From Korobacter sp963758505 (GTDB taxonomy: Bacteria > Acidobacteriota > Terriglobia > Terriglobales > Acidobacteriaceae): 64,000 nucleotides of DNA. The position numbers and the translations under genes were made by a program. A model generated the notes under the pieces. The model did no database searches. It was given only the letters and a program-made list of their open reading frames with translations, and was not told the DNA's origin. Position 1 is the stretch's first letter; the number at the start of each line of letters is the position of its first letter. This document shows positions 1 to 8,386 of the stretch, piece by piece. The stretch lies in the NCBI GenBank assembly GCA_963758505.1, contig CAVWVJ010000003.1, positions 1,860,001 through 1,924,000 on the forward strand, written 5' to 3'.

Positions 1-702
1 CTTCGGAAGCTTCGGGTCGTAAATGGTAAGCCCGGTATGCGGCAGGCGGTAGTCGGCACTTCCCACGGAGCGCACGAGGGCAGCGACTGCGCCCATTTTC
101 ACGGCTTCGACCGGCGCAATTCCACGATAACGAACCGTTACTCCATACTCCTCGAACGAATAGCCCGCATCCCGTACGCGCTCGTCGTAGCGCGCGTTGA
201 AGAGAACGATCTTCCCCGCAACCCTATCGCGGCCAAGCGCGTGCAGCTGGTCGAGATTGTCGACGACCACCACTTCGGCGGAAATTCCTTCCGGCGGCGT
301 TGCGACGCTGTGGCCGAGCGCCGTCAGCACGATTTTTTGCGGCATCCCATTTCGCTGCCCCGGAAAGCTGATCAACTCGCCGCGTTCCTCGCCGCGGGTC
401 CAGTGGGGAACGGTCACCGCTTCCATCGTGACCTTCAGCCCCAGGGTCCGCATCTCATCTGCCACGTACTCGGCAGCGGCCTGGTATTGCGGCGAGCCGG
501 TCAAACGTGGTCCGATACTGTCCGTCAAGTAAGAAAGCCGGTCGTAACCGTAATGGCTGGCCAATGCCGCGGACTCGATGCGGCGAAGATCGTTGAGGTC
601 CTGGGCGCTCCACGCAGAGGACGCCTGCGTCTGGGAAAACGCCATGGCACCGAGGTGTAGCAGAGCAACCAGGGCGACGACTTTCCCGCGTGCGGATATC
701 AT
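1..702 (-). CDS. Secreted M28-family metallopeptidase, N-terminal part (carboxypeptidase Q-like)
   Basis: The gene runs off the left edge; the visible 234 codons start at an ATG (complement of 700-702). A signal peptide (M-I-S-A-R-G-K, then a hydrophobic stretch ending near A-F-S-Q) precedes a segment with L-T-D-S-I-G-P-R-L-T-G-S, then V-P-H-W-T-R-G-E-E-R. These are typical of the start of the carboxypeptidase Q-like branch of family M28. The following region (A-E-V-V-V-V-D-N-L, G-K-I-V-L-F-N-A-R-Y) resembles the inserted PA domain of that branch. The zinc-binding catalytic residues lie outside the window, so activity cannot be judged. Family membership is inferred from motifs. It probably hydrolyses peptides outside the cytoplasm. 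It is divergent from the DUF2844 gene. Confidence 0.8.
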   Translation of the reverse strand, partial: MISARGKVVALVALLHLGAMAFSQTQASSAWSAQDLNDLRRIESAALASHYGYDRLSYLTDSIGPRLTGSPQYQAAAEYVADEMRTLGLKVTMEAVTVPHWTRGEERGELISFPGQRNGMPQKIVLTALGHSVATPPEGISAEVVVVDNLDQLHALGRDRVAGKIVLFNARYDERVRDAGYSFEEYGVTVRYRGIAPVEAVKMGAVAALVRSVGSADYRLPHTGLTIYDPKLPK

Positions 703-925
703 CGAATATGTCTCCCGGCCAACATTTGGCAATTTGGACCGATTCTGTATTGGTAACATACATTTACACACGCGACACCCTTTGGTGGCGATACATTCCG
801 GCCCGAGATGCGTCCCTTCCTCTATCACCGTTCACCATCTCTCTGTCGAGGCTTCACGCAAGGTTGCGGGCACATCTTTGCTCCATAAATCTATGAAATT
901 CATCATGCATTGGAAGAGGGAATCT

Positions 926-1375
926 ATGCGGCCAATTCTTCTCGCAGGTTTGATCCTGTCGCTTTCGGTTTCGGCAATGGCGGAACTCGGAGGCGATGTG
1001 TCCTCTGTGAAGGCTGACCAGCAACGAATGAGCGCGACCCGCAGCGTCAGCCAGGCGCAGGCCTATTCCGTTCACGAAATACACACTCCCGCCAACAGCG
1101 TCGTCCGAGAATATGTTTCGCCGAACGGCAAAGTGTTTGCGGTTTCCTACCGTGGGCAGTTGCTCGGGGAAGGGAACCGGTTACTCGCGGGATACTCGGA
1201 GCAGATTGCCCCGCTGGTGCGATCGGTCCACCAGGGGCAGCATCGCGGCGGTCCCGTCACGATCTCTCTCCCCGGGGTGGTCTATCACGTCACGGGGCAT
1301 ATGCGTTCGTATTCGATGCACGCATACCTGCCCGGCAATGTTCCCCAGGGCGTTGCGGCGGAGGAACTGCAATGA
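926..1375 (+). CDS. DUF2844 domain secreted protein
   Basis: A 149-residue protein with a signal peptide (M-R-P-I-L-L-A-G-L-I-L then A-M-A) followed by L-G-G-D-V-S-S-V-K-A-D-Q-Q-R-M, the usual opening of DUF2844 proteins. ATG 926 is chosen because a GAGGG lies 5 bases before it and the signal peptide starts there; an in-frame ATG at 893 is less likely. The stop overlaps the start of the DUF3443 gene by four bases (ATGA), so translation is probably coupled. DUF2844 and DUF3443 genes commonly occur as neighbours in Burkholderiales and Acidobacteriota (established gene-context knowledge). Function is unknown; a partner or chaperone role for the DUF3443 product is only an inference from the coupling. 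Confidence 0.85.
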   Translation: MRPILLAGLILSLSVSAMAELGGDVSSVKADQQRMSATRSVSQAQAYSVHEIHTPANSVVREYVSPNGKVFAVSYRGQLLGEGNRLLAGYSEQIAPLVRSVHQGQHRGGPVTISLPGVVYHVTGHMRSYSMHAYLPGNVPQGVAAEELQ

Positions 1376-2655
1376 CGCGCACTCAACTGACGAAGACCTT
1401 TGCCGCACTCCTGGGAATCTCGATGGCGTTCTTGTTGTGGGGATGCGGCAGCAGCAAGAGCGTCAATAACAACTCTCTCAGTACCGCGCCTGCGGTGAAT
1501 TCCGTCGCCCTGACCGCAGGCCCCGGCACATTCGCCAACGGCTACGTGAACGGCCTCTACGCCACGATCACCATCTGCCAGCCGGGAACGTCGAATTGCA
1601 CGAACCTGGATCACGTGCTCGTGGACACGGGCTCTTCCGGCCTGCGCGTGCTTTCCAGCGAACTGCCGAGCGGCTTCAGCCTGACGACCGAAACCTCGGG
1701 CGGCACTCCGGTCTATGAATGCCTTCCGTTTCTCGACAGCTACACGTGGGGCAACGTCGTCACTGCAGACCTCCAGATACAAGGCGAGAAAGCTTCGTCC
1801 CTGCCGGTGCAGTTGATCACGAGCTCGAGTGCTCCCACCACGTGCACCAGCACGGTCGCAACCTCCGGGAGCCCGCAGGTTTCAACGGAAGCGCAGATGG
1901 GCGCGCGCGCCATTCTCGGGGTCGGCAGTTTCGCAGCCGATTGCGGCACGTACTGCACCACGGTTGCACAATACGATCTCTATTTCGGTTGCTCCAGCGC
2001 CGCGCCTTCTTCCTGCAGCCAGATTGGTTTACCGCTTGCGCAACAGGTGAATAATCCAGTGGGCTATTTCTCCTCGGACAACAACGGCGTCGTCGTCCAG
2101 ATGGCGAGTGTAGCGCCGGGAGGCGGATCGGACAGCGCAAGCGGCACCCTCTACTTCGGCATCGGCACGCAATCGAACAACACGCCGCTCTCTGGATTGA
2201 CCGTCCTCACCCTCGATGATGTCGCCGACTTCAAGACCACGTTCCAATCCCAGGCACTGAACGACAGCTTCTTGGACACCGGTTCCAATGGCTATTTCTT
2301 CGGCACCATCAATGGCACAACGCTCAAGACGAGCAACAACATAACGGGATGCAACCTGGCGCAATCGGGCCAGCCGCCAGCCTATTTCTACTGCCCGACT
2401 TCGGAGCTCACTGAAAGCGCCACCCTGACAGGCGCTACCAACTCCGCGAGCACCTCGGTCAGCTTCGATGTGGGGAACGCGCAATCGTTGACCGGCGGCG
2501 CGCTGAGTGACCTCGCCGGCCCCAACACGACCAACGAGCCCAACGCCACCACCAGCTTCGATTGGGGGCTCCCGTTCTTCTTCGGCCGCAGCGTTTACAT
2601 TGGCCTGGAAGGCGCGAGCAGTTCGCTGGGAAGCGGCCTGTATGTCGCCTTCTAG
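1372..2655 (+). CDS. DUF3443 lipoprotein with two pepsin-like D-T-G-S motifs
   Basis: A 427-residue protein. The N-terminus has a hydrophobic segment ending in L-L-W-G-C, a plausible lipobox, so it is likely a membrane-anchored lipoprotein. The body matches DUF3443: a first V-D-T-G-S-S-G at about residues 84-90 and a second L-D-T-G-S-N-G at about 301-307. The ~217-residue spacing and D-T-G-S sequences resemble the paired catalytic aspartates of pepsin-like proteases, and several cysteines could form disulfides. Aspartic protease activity is my inference; the family has no established function known to me. It is translationally coupled to the DUF2844 gene and followed by a rho-independent terminator, so the two form a complete unit. 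Confidence 0.85.
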   Translation: MTRTQLTKTFAALLGISMAFLLWGCGSSKSVNNNSLSTAPAVNSVALTAGPGTFANGYVNGLYATITICQPGTSNCTNLDHVLVDTGSSGLRVLSSELPSGFSLTTETSGGTPVYECLPFLDSYTWGNVVTADLQIQGEKASSLPVQLITSSSAPTTCTSTVATSGSPQVSTEAQMGARAILGVGSFAADCGTYCTTVAQYDLYFGCSSAAPSSCSQIGLPLAQQVNNPVGYFSSDNNGVVVQMASVAPGGGSDSASGTLYFGIGTQSNNTPLSGLTVLTLDDVADFKTTFQSQALNDSFLDTGSNGYFFGTINGTTLKTSNNITGCNLAQSGQPPAYFYCPTSELTESATLTGATNSASTSVSFDVGNAQSLTGGALSDLAGPNTTNEPNATTSFDWGLPFFFGRSVYIGLEGASSSLGSGLYVAF

Positions 2656-2670
2656 AATTTGAACCAGGGG

Positions 2671-2702
2671 AAATGGTCCGGCTGCGGCCGGGCCATTTTT
2701 TC
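2671..2702 (+). terminator. Rho-independent terminator after the DUF3443 gene
   Basis: A stem of AAATGG(T)CCGG pairing with CCGGGCCATTT around a short loop, followed by a run of T. It begins 16 bases after the stop codon of the DUF3443 gene. Confidence 0.85.
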
Positions 2703-2808
2703 TGAAGTACCACGCCCGGGCGCTACCTCCGTAACTTGCGAGGTGGGAATCCCCGGTCATACTTGTGAGTACCGCAGTCAACTGCTACATAAGAATATAT
2801 ATAAGCGC

Positions 2809-3660
2809 ATGTCGATACCCGTTCCGAAGACCGAGCCGCGTTCTGGTTCCAGCAGTTTGCTGGCGAACCTGAGCCATCAACTGGCAGGCATCGAAAAACG
2901 CGATGGAGAGCTCTGGCTGATTCTCGTCTCCATCAGCCTGATGGTTGCAGGATGTCTGCTGATTGTGTTGTTTCCGGCGACCTTCCTCAAGGGCGGTTCG
3001 ATCCATTTCGAAGTCAGCGTGAGCAAGGAGATCTTCTTCGGGCTGATCGCCATGCTCGCCTTGGCGAATGCGTATGTCGTATCACGACGCTTTCAGTACC
3101 GGAAGACACGCCAGGAACTGATTTCCGTCACCATCCAAAACGAGCTGATACGCCTGCAGTCCTTCACCGACCCGCTGACCGAGGTTTACAACCGGCGCTC
3201 GCTGGACGAGATGGCCGGACGGTTCATCAGCAGCGCCAGCCGGCGCAAGACGCCCTTGACCTTCATGCTGGTGGACGTGGATCGCTTCCGGCAGGTCAAC
3301 AGCCGGTTCGGACATTTGACCGGGGACGTGGTGCTGGCCGAGGTGGCCTCTCTCCTGAAGACTGCGGTGCGGGGATCGGATGCTGTGGTGCGCTACGGTG
3401 GGGACGAGTTCCTCATTATCCTGCCCGACTCGAACGCGGACCACGCGGGCACGGTCGCATCGCGCATCAACAGCAACGTACAACGCTGGAATGAGGCCGG
3501 ACAACTGAAGGATTTCAAGCTCTCGCTGAGCATCGGCATCGAGCAGTTCCGCGACGGAGCCACGCTCGACGAAACTCTCGATGAAGCCGATCGGAAGATG
3601 TACGCAATGAAAAACGAGGGCTCTGCTTCGCCTTCCGCCCTCACCACTTCACGCAGCTAG
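2809..3660 (+). CDS. Membrane-bound diguanylate cyclase (GGDEF)
   Basis: A 283-residue protein from ATG 2809; a longer in-frame reading would start inside the preceding terminator and is rejected. Two hydrophobic segments (about residues 35-60 and 70-92) anchor it in the inner membrane. The C-terminal GGDEF domain carries an intact G-G-D-E-F (residues 197-201) and an inhibitory-site R-G-S-D (188-191) exactly five residues before it, so it should make c-di-GMP from two GTP and be subject to product inhibition (established for the family). It has no recognisable sensor domain beyond the membrane region. Its stop codon shares the bases CTAG with the stop of the convergent VWA gene. Confidence 0.9.
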   Translation: MSIPVPKTEPRSGSSSLLANLSHQLAGIEKRDGELWLILVSISLMVAGCLLIVLFPATFLKGGSIHFEVSVSKEIFFGLIAMLALANAYVVSRRFQYRKTRQELISVTIQNELIRLQSFTDPLTEVYNRRSLDEMAGRFISSASRRKTPLTFMLVDVDRFRQVNSRFGHLTGDVVLAEVASLLKTAVRGSDAVVRYGGDEFLIILPDSNADHAGTVASRINSNVQRWNEAGQLKDFKLSLSIGIEQFRDGATLDETLDEADRKMYAMKNEGSASPSALTTSRS

Positions 3661-5768
3661 TTCGGAAACTCGATTCCGATTCCCTCCGCCATCTGCACGG
3701 CCGCGGTGCGCAACTGCGTGGTGCTGTTGGCGAACGTGACCTGTCCGCCGGAATAAGCCGCCAACGATTCCAGTTGGCGACGAGCCGAATCTCCGCCTAC
3801 ATCCAGACCGATGCAATCCACGCGCACCGTATTCAGCTTCTGCGAAAGCGCTAGCGGATTGTCCTTCGAGGGCGTGTTGCGTCCGTCGGAAATAACCAGC
3901 AGGAGACGGTTCTTGTTGGTGGCGATGCGTTCCAAATGTCCAGCCGCAAAGCCCACGGCATCGAGCAGCGCCGTGCCCGGCTCGGGCTTGATCTGGACCA
4001 TGGCGTCTTCCAGAAGCTGCGGATTGCCGGTCAGGTCTTGCTCGAAGTTGAGCTTCTTGCCGTAAGCCATGATGAAGACTTCGTCGTCATTGCGCAGGTG
4101 CCGCACCATGTCGGTGAGGGCGTCCAGGATCTCGCGCCGGTTTTCCTTCGTCAGGTGTTCCGTTTGCAGAAGGATCCCCATCGAGACCGGGGCGGTGCGC
4201 GAAACATATTCGCGTTTGAAGGTCGGCTCCGGAATCGACTCGGGCGGAGTGATGTCGTATTGCGGCGTGCTCGGAGGAGCCGCGGAGGCGATCGTGGTAG
4301 TCGCCGGCAGCGGTTTCGTGACCGGCTTTGCTGCCGCGACCGTTGGGGGCGCTGACTGCGGCGTGGGCGTTACGACTGCCGTGGTGGTTGCCGGAGGCTT
4401 GGTCGCCGGCGGCGTGGCGGAAGCCGTTGCGGTCGGAGCCGGAGCCTGGGTGCGAGCCTGCGGCGCAGGAGCGGCCGCAGTGGTAGCGGTCTGCGTGCGC
4501 GGCGCAGGCGCGGACGAGGCCACCGTGGTTGCCGGCTGTGTATGGGTCTGCGGGGCTGGAGCCGTCGCGGTGGTAGCGGGCTTGGTCCACGGCGCCGGCG
4601 CGGCGGAAGCCACGGTAGTCGATGGTTGCGTTTGCGAAGAGGAAGAGGTCGTCGGAGCGGCCGTCGTCGCAGGCTTCGTGACCGGCGTGGCGGAGGCCAC
4701 GGTGGCGGACTGCGTTTGCCTTTGCGGGGCAGGAGCGTTAGTCGTGGATTGCGGTGCCGGCGTTGCGGAAGCGACCGTAGCGGATTGCTGCGGGCGAGTA
4801 GAAATCACAGGAGCCGCTGTTGTCGTCGTGGATTGGGTGCGCGGCGCGGGGGTGGCGGAGGCCACAGTGTTTGCCGGCTGTGTCTGCGGTTTGGGTGCGG
4901 GGCTCGCTGCGGCCGTCGCCGGCTGGGTCCGCGGCTCAGGCGTATTCGATGCCATCACCGTGGCCGGTTGCGCAGGTCGACCCTGTCTTCCCGGAATCAC
5001 CGCCGAAGCCAGGTATTGTTCCCATCCGGCGGCGGTTCCTCCCGCCTCCTGGAAACGCTGCTGCGCGAATCCTGCGATCTGTTCGCCTGCCGCGCTTCCG
5101 CGGGTCAGGTTTACCACGCGCGCAAGGTAGAGATAGCCTTCCTGCTGCGAGTTGGGGTTTCTCTCTTCCAGCAGAGCGAGCGACATGCCATAGAGATACC
5201 GCGGATCCTGCGGCTTGATCGCGATGGATTGCCGCAAGTAGGTGCGTGCATTGCGATAGTCTTTCTGCGCCAGGAAGCCGAGCCCGGTCTCTCCATCGAG
5301 GATGCACACCACTTCGCGCTGCATGAGAATGAACTCGCCATCCGCCATGCCTTCGGGATGCCGCAGCTTTGCGTAGGACTGGATGCCGCTCTTGGCGAGT
5401 TCGAATCCCTGCTGCATCGCCTTGCGGTTGCTGCCGGCGGTTTCAGAGAGCGATTCGGCGAGGATCGCGATGGCGAGAGAGTTCTGCGCGTCGAGTTCGC
5501 GCAGCTCCGCGGCGCGCGCCCGGGCCTGCTCGCGCTGCCCGCTCTCCAGCGAGTCCCACACCAGGAACTCCAGCGCATCTTCGCGGAGGGCGCTGTTCGG
5601 CGCGGCGGCGAGGAAGCGTTCCATGCCTGCCATGCGGTCGGCGATGCGCGACTGGCGCACCGCAGTGGTGTAAAGGTCGAGTGAGTTCTGGGAGAACCCG
5701 CTGCCGGTCGCGGCGAGCAGAACCAATAACAACGGACAATAGTTGCAAAGTTTCGAAAGTGTTCGCAT
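3657..5768 (-). CDS. Secreted VWA-like protein with TPR-like N-terminus and long repeat linker
   Basis: 703 residues. A signal peptide (L-L-L-V-L-L-A-A-T-G-S-G-F-S-Q) is followed by about 220 residues of helical repeat character (Y-L-R-Q-S-I-A-I-K-P-Q-D-P resembles TPR). A ~240-residue Pro/Ala/Thr/Val repeat linker spans residues about 263-503, then a C-terminal von Willebrand A-like domain. The fold signatures D-E-V-F-I-M-A-Y, G-T-A-L-L-D-A and L-V-I-S-D-G-R-N-T are present. The first metal-site motif D-x-S-x-S is replaced by Q-T-E-H-L, so normal MIDAS metal binding is doubtful. It may be a periplasmic scaffold or adhesion protein; its partner is unknown. It is convergent with the GGDEF gene and alone in its unit. 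Confidence 0.75.
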   Translation of the reverse strand: MRTLSKLCNYCPLLLVLLAATGSGFSQNSLDLYTTAVRQSRIADRMAGMERFLAAAPNSALREDALEFLVWDSLESGQREQARARAAELRELDAQNSLAIAILAESLSETAGSNRKAMQQGFELAKSGIQSYAKLRHPEGMADGEFILMQREVVCILDGETGLGFLAQKDYRNARTYLRQSIAIKPQDPRYLYGMSLALLEERNPNSQQEGYLYLARVVNLTRGSAAGEQIAGFAQQRFQEAGGTAAGWEQYLASAVIPGRQGRPAQPATVMASNTPEPRTQPATAAASPAPKPQTQPANTVASATPAPRTQSTTTTAAPVISTRPQQSATVASATPAPQSTTNAPAPQRQTQSATVASATPVTKPATTAAPTTSSSSQTQPSTTVASAAPAPWTKPATTATAPAPQTHTQPATTVASSAPAPRTQTATTAAAPAPQARTQAPAPTATASATPPATKPPATTTAVVTPTPQSAPPTVAAAKPVTKPLPATTTIASAAPPSTPQYDITPPESIPEPTFKREYVSRTAPVSMGILLQTEHLTKENRREILDALTDMVRHLRNDDEVFIMAYGKKLNFEQDLTGNPQLLEDAMVQIKPEPGTALLDAVGFAAGHLERIATNKNRLLLVISDGRNTPSKDNPLALSQKLNTVRVDCIGLDVGGDSARRQLESLAAYSGGQVTFANSTTQLRTAAVQMAEGIGIEFPN
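4260..4980 (-). repeat. Degenerate repeat coding a Pro/Ala/Thr-rich linker
   Basis: Inside the VWA-like gene, roughly a dozen imperfect units read T-V-A-S-A-x-P-A-P-x-T-Q-(P/S)-A-T. The composition (Ala, Thr, Pro, Val, few charges) suggests an extended wall- or periplasm-spanning linker. Unit number is likely to vary between strains and is prone to assembly collapse. Confidence 0.75.
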
Positions 5769-5912
5769 AAACCAGGGGGGAAGGTCATGCTGTGTGATGC
5801 CAGCAGCACTGCAGGATGCTGCTCCGGAAAGTGAACAATAACAAGGCCTGCGAGGTCTGCTGGCCCTTTGAGTTAAGGCTGCCGAATTAAGGCTGGAACT
5901 AAGTAGCAGGGA

Positions 5913-6890
5913 CTAAGGCGAGAGCACCAGCTTGCCATGGGTGCTCTTTTCCATGATGTCTTTCTGCGCCTGGGCCGCATCTTTGAGCGGATATTCGCGC
6001 GCAACCACCGGGTTCGCAACCCCGATTTCCAAAGCCGCGTCCAGCGCGGAGTAGATCGATGCCCTTTCGGCTTCGCTTGCATAAGGCAGTGACATCCCGA
6101 GAATCGCTCCGTCTTTCCCCATGATGTCGCGGGCGTTGATCTCGACGTTGCCGCGGTTTCCGATCACAACGATGCGTCCGAGCCTCCCCAGCATCTTCAT
6201 GTCCTTCGGAAGGTTCACGTTCGCCAGCATCTCGAGGATGACATCCGGCCCTTGTTTTCCGCGAATCTCCGCGATACGCCCCACCCTTTCGGCGAGATCG
6301 CCGGCACTGTGATTGAAGGCGTAATGCGCGCCATTCTTCTCGACGAGCGACATTCCTTCATCGCTTCCCGCGGTGCCGATTACCAGCATTCCATAAGCAC
6401 GCGCGAGTTGTACCGCGGCCAGTCCCACCGCGCCGCTCGCGCCATTGATCAGCACAATCTCGTTGGGAAGCGCCTTGGCGCGTTGAAACAGTCCGCGAAA
6501 CGCCGTGCCATAAGGTATGCCGATGGCTGCGCCCTGCTGGAAGGAAACTTTCCCCGGCAAGTGGTGAATCTGCGATTCATTGCTGAGGCTGTATTCGGCG
6601 TAGGTGCCGGTCGAGCTTCCGGCGACATATACGCGGTCGCCTGCCTTCACGTTCTTCACGCCGCTTCCCACGCTGTGCACGATGCCCGCCCCGTCGTTGC
6701 CCGGAGTCCACGGCAGCTTCGGCAGTGTCGGATACGTGCCTGCGCGCTGGTAGGCTTCCACTGGATTTACGCCGGCCGCCTTGATCTGAACCACGATTTC
6801 TCCAGCGCCGGCTTTCGGTTCGGGAACCTCTTCCAGGATCAATTTTTCAGGACCGCCAAATTCATGGACGCGAATTGCTTTCATCGTCAT
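5913..6890 (-). CDS. NADPH:quinone oxidoreductase-like MDR enzyme (zeta-crystallin type)
   Basis: 325 residues, the usual length for the family. The N-terminal GroES-like domain starts M-K-A-I-R-V-H-E-F-G-G-P-E. The cofactor domain has N-G-A-S-G-A-V-G-L-A-A-V-Q-L-A, the AxGxxG-type NADPH-binding motif of quinone oxidoreductases. The zinc-ligand cysteines and histidines of alcohol dehydrogenases are absent, as expected for this subgroup. It likely reduces quinones or enones with NADPH in the cytosol; the real substrate is unknown. ATG at the complement of 6888-6890 is used; a second ATG two codons in is equally possible. It lies 17 bases downstream of the cupin gene on the same strand, so the two probably form an operon. 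Confidence 0.88.
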   Translation of the reverse strand: MTMKAIRVHEFGGPEKLILEEVPEPKAGAGEIVVQIKAAGVNPVEAYQRAGTYPTLPKLPWTPGNDGAGIVHSVGSGVKNVKAGDRVYVAGSSTGTYAEYSLSNESQIHHLPGKVSFQQGAAIGIPYGTAFRGLFQRAKALPNEIVLINGASGAVGLAAVQLARAYGMLVIGTAGSDEGMSLVEKNGAHYAFNHSAGDLAERVGRIAEIRGKQGPDVILEMLANVNLPKDMKMLGRLGRIVVIGNRGNVEINARDIMGKDGAILGMSLPYASEAERASIYSALDAALEIGVANPVVAREYPLKDAAQAQKDIMEKSTHGKLVLSP

Positions 6891-6907
6891 CTCTCAATCG
6901 GGTTTCG

Positions 6908-7279
6908 TTAACTAGATGCGTGGGTTGAGGCTCCGGTGCGCAGGTAAGCGTCGTCTTTCTCGATCCAGTCCTGGCGTGGCGGAGAAAAAGCATCGATCGC
7001 CACCGTATCCACAACCGCCACCGCCTTGTGCGGCACGTTGGCGGGAATGGTGAGCACGTCTCCGGGGCGCAGCGTGACTTCCTTCTCGCCAAAATAGAAT
7101 TTCAGCTCGCCTTCGAGGATGTGCGAGAACTGTTCGCTCACGTGATGATGTTCCGGAACGATGCAGCCCTTCTTCAGAACAATGCGGGCCAGCGTGATCT
7201 GTTCGCTGTGAATGCACTGGCGGGTCAGCAGCGGGCTGAGCTCTTCGACTTCCACCGAGTCCCACGAATGTTTCGCCAT
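6908..7279 (-). CDS. Small single-domain cupin protein
   Basis: 123 residues forming one cupin barrel. Motif 1 reads G-C-I-V-P-E-H-H-H-V-S-E-Q, with the histidine and glutamate metal ligands, then L-E-G-E-L. Motif 2 reads P-G-D-V-L-T-I-P-A-N-V-P-H-K, with the last histidine ligand. All four expected metal ligands are therefore visible. Such small cupins may be dioxygenases, isomerases or ligand-binding proteins, and the sequence does not decide. It sits directly upstream of the quinone oxidoreductase gene, which hints at a shared small-molecule or redox detoxification role (inference). Confidence 0.85.
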   Translation of the reverse strand: MAKHSWDSVEVEELSPLLTRQCIHSEQITLARIVLKKGCIVPEHHHVSEQFSHILEGELKFYFGEKEVTLRPGDVLTIPANVPHKAVAVVDTVAIDAFSPPRQDWIEKDDAYLRTGASTHASS

Positions 7280-7351
7280 GCGAATAGCGTAGCAAAAAAA
7301 TCCGCGGGCAGCTGTGACCCTGCTCCGCGGAATTCTTTCGGATCGGAACCG

Positions 7352-8386
7352 TTACTGTTGTCCCTGGCCGCACTCGGGACAGAAATGTGCTGCTTTCGGG
7401 ATCGGCTTGCCGCAGCTCATGCAGAACTTCGTGCCGCCTGCCGCAGCCGCGCCTCCGCCTGCGGGAGCCGCGCCGCCACCACCGGATGGAGTGGGCGCGC
7501 CGCCGGCGGGAGGAGTGCCTCCGGCCATCCCGGTTTGCACCGCTCCGGCGATCGCCTGCCCCATGGCGATGCCCGCTCCCAGTCCAGCGCCAATGCCGGC
7601 GCCGCCGCCCTCGTTTGCGGCCGCGATGGGAATCGACTGCGCGGCGTTGAATTGGGTGTATTTGCCCATGTCACCCACGATGTTCATCTCGATGCGCTGG
7701 TCGAGAACCTTCTGCAGCTCATCGGGAAGCGAGATGTTCTCCACCACGAAGGTATCGAGGGTTAAACCATAGCCGGTGAAGGTCGGACCCACCTGGGCGG
7801 CGATCTTCGTCGAGAGCGCCACCTGGTTGGCCGCGAGATCGAGGAACGGCACCTGGCTGTTGGCAAACGAGTCGGTCAACAGGCCGATGATGGTATTCCG
7901 CAGCTGCCCTTCGAGTTCCGCGACGGTATAGGTTTCGCGCGTGCCGCTGATCTTCTCGTAAAACGTTTTGGCATCGTTGATGTGGTACGAGTAGATGCCG
8001 AAGCCGCGCAGCCGGATCATCCCGAATTCCTTGTCGCGGATCGTGATCGGATTGGCGGTGCCCCAGTGCTGGTTCACCTGCTGCCGCGTCGAGAAGAAAT
8101 ACACATCCGACTTGAACGGCGACTGGAACGCTTTGTCCCAGTTCTTCAGGTAGGTGAGAATCGGCAGCGTGTTCGTGGTCAGGGTGTAGAGACCGGGCTG
8201 GAACTGGTCTGCGATTTTGCCCTCGTTCACGAACAGCGCTATCTGCGAATCGCGGACGGTGAGTTTGCCGCCATTCTGAATCTCGCGATCCTGCATCGGG
8301 TAGCGGTAGGCGAGAATGCCGTCTTCCGGTTCGGTCCAGTCGATTACGTCGATGAATTGCTTGCGAAGAAAGCTTCCTAGCGTCAC
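7352..8386 (-). CDS. SPFH (band 7) protein with C-terminal zinc ribbon
   Basis: About 344 residues. The start is taken as GTG 8386 because a GGGGAG lies six bases before it; a GTG six codons upstream is possible. Residues about 8-245 form the SPFH/virion-core-like domain (F-I-D-V-I-D-W, Y-R-Y-P-M-Q-D-R-E-I, I-R-L-R-G-F-G-I-Y). A Gly/Ala/Pro-rich linker follows, then a double CxxC zinc ribbon (C-M-S-C-G-K and C-P-E-C-G) at the very end. Related proteins (YdjI/virion core protein-like) are thought to form membrane-associated oligomers, but the role is poorly known. There is no transmembrane segment. It is divergent from the DUF5666 gene across a 380-base region. Confidence 0.85.
   Translation of the reverse strand: MTLGSFLRKQFIDVIDWTEPEDGILAYRYPMQDREIQNGGKLTVRDSQIALFVNEGKIADQFQPGLYTLTTNTLPILTYLKNWDKAFQSPFKSDVYFFSTRQQVNQHWGTANPITIRDKEFGMIRLRGFGIYSYHINDAKTFYEKISGTRETYTVAELEGQLRNTIIGLLTDSFANSQVPFLDLAANQVALSTKIAAQVGPTFTGYGLTLDTFVVENISLPDELQKVLDQRIEMNIVGDMGKYTQFNAAQSIPIAAANEGGGAGIGAGLGAGIAMGQAIAGAVQTGMAGGTPPAGGAPTPSGGGGAAPAGGGAAAAGGTKFCMSCGKPIPKAAHFCPECGQGQQ

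Noticed and set aside
4069..5684. Long plus-strand frames opposite the VWA-like gene
   Set aside because: They are mirror images of the Pro/Ala/Thr repeat coding region in GC-rich DNA; composition (Ala/Val/Gly/Arg) and lack of start signals show they are shadows.
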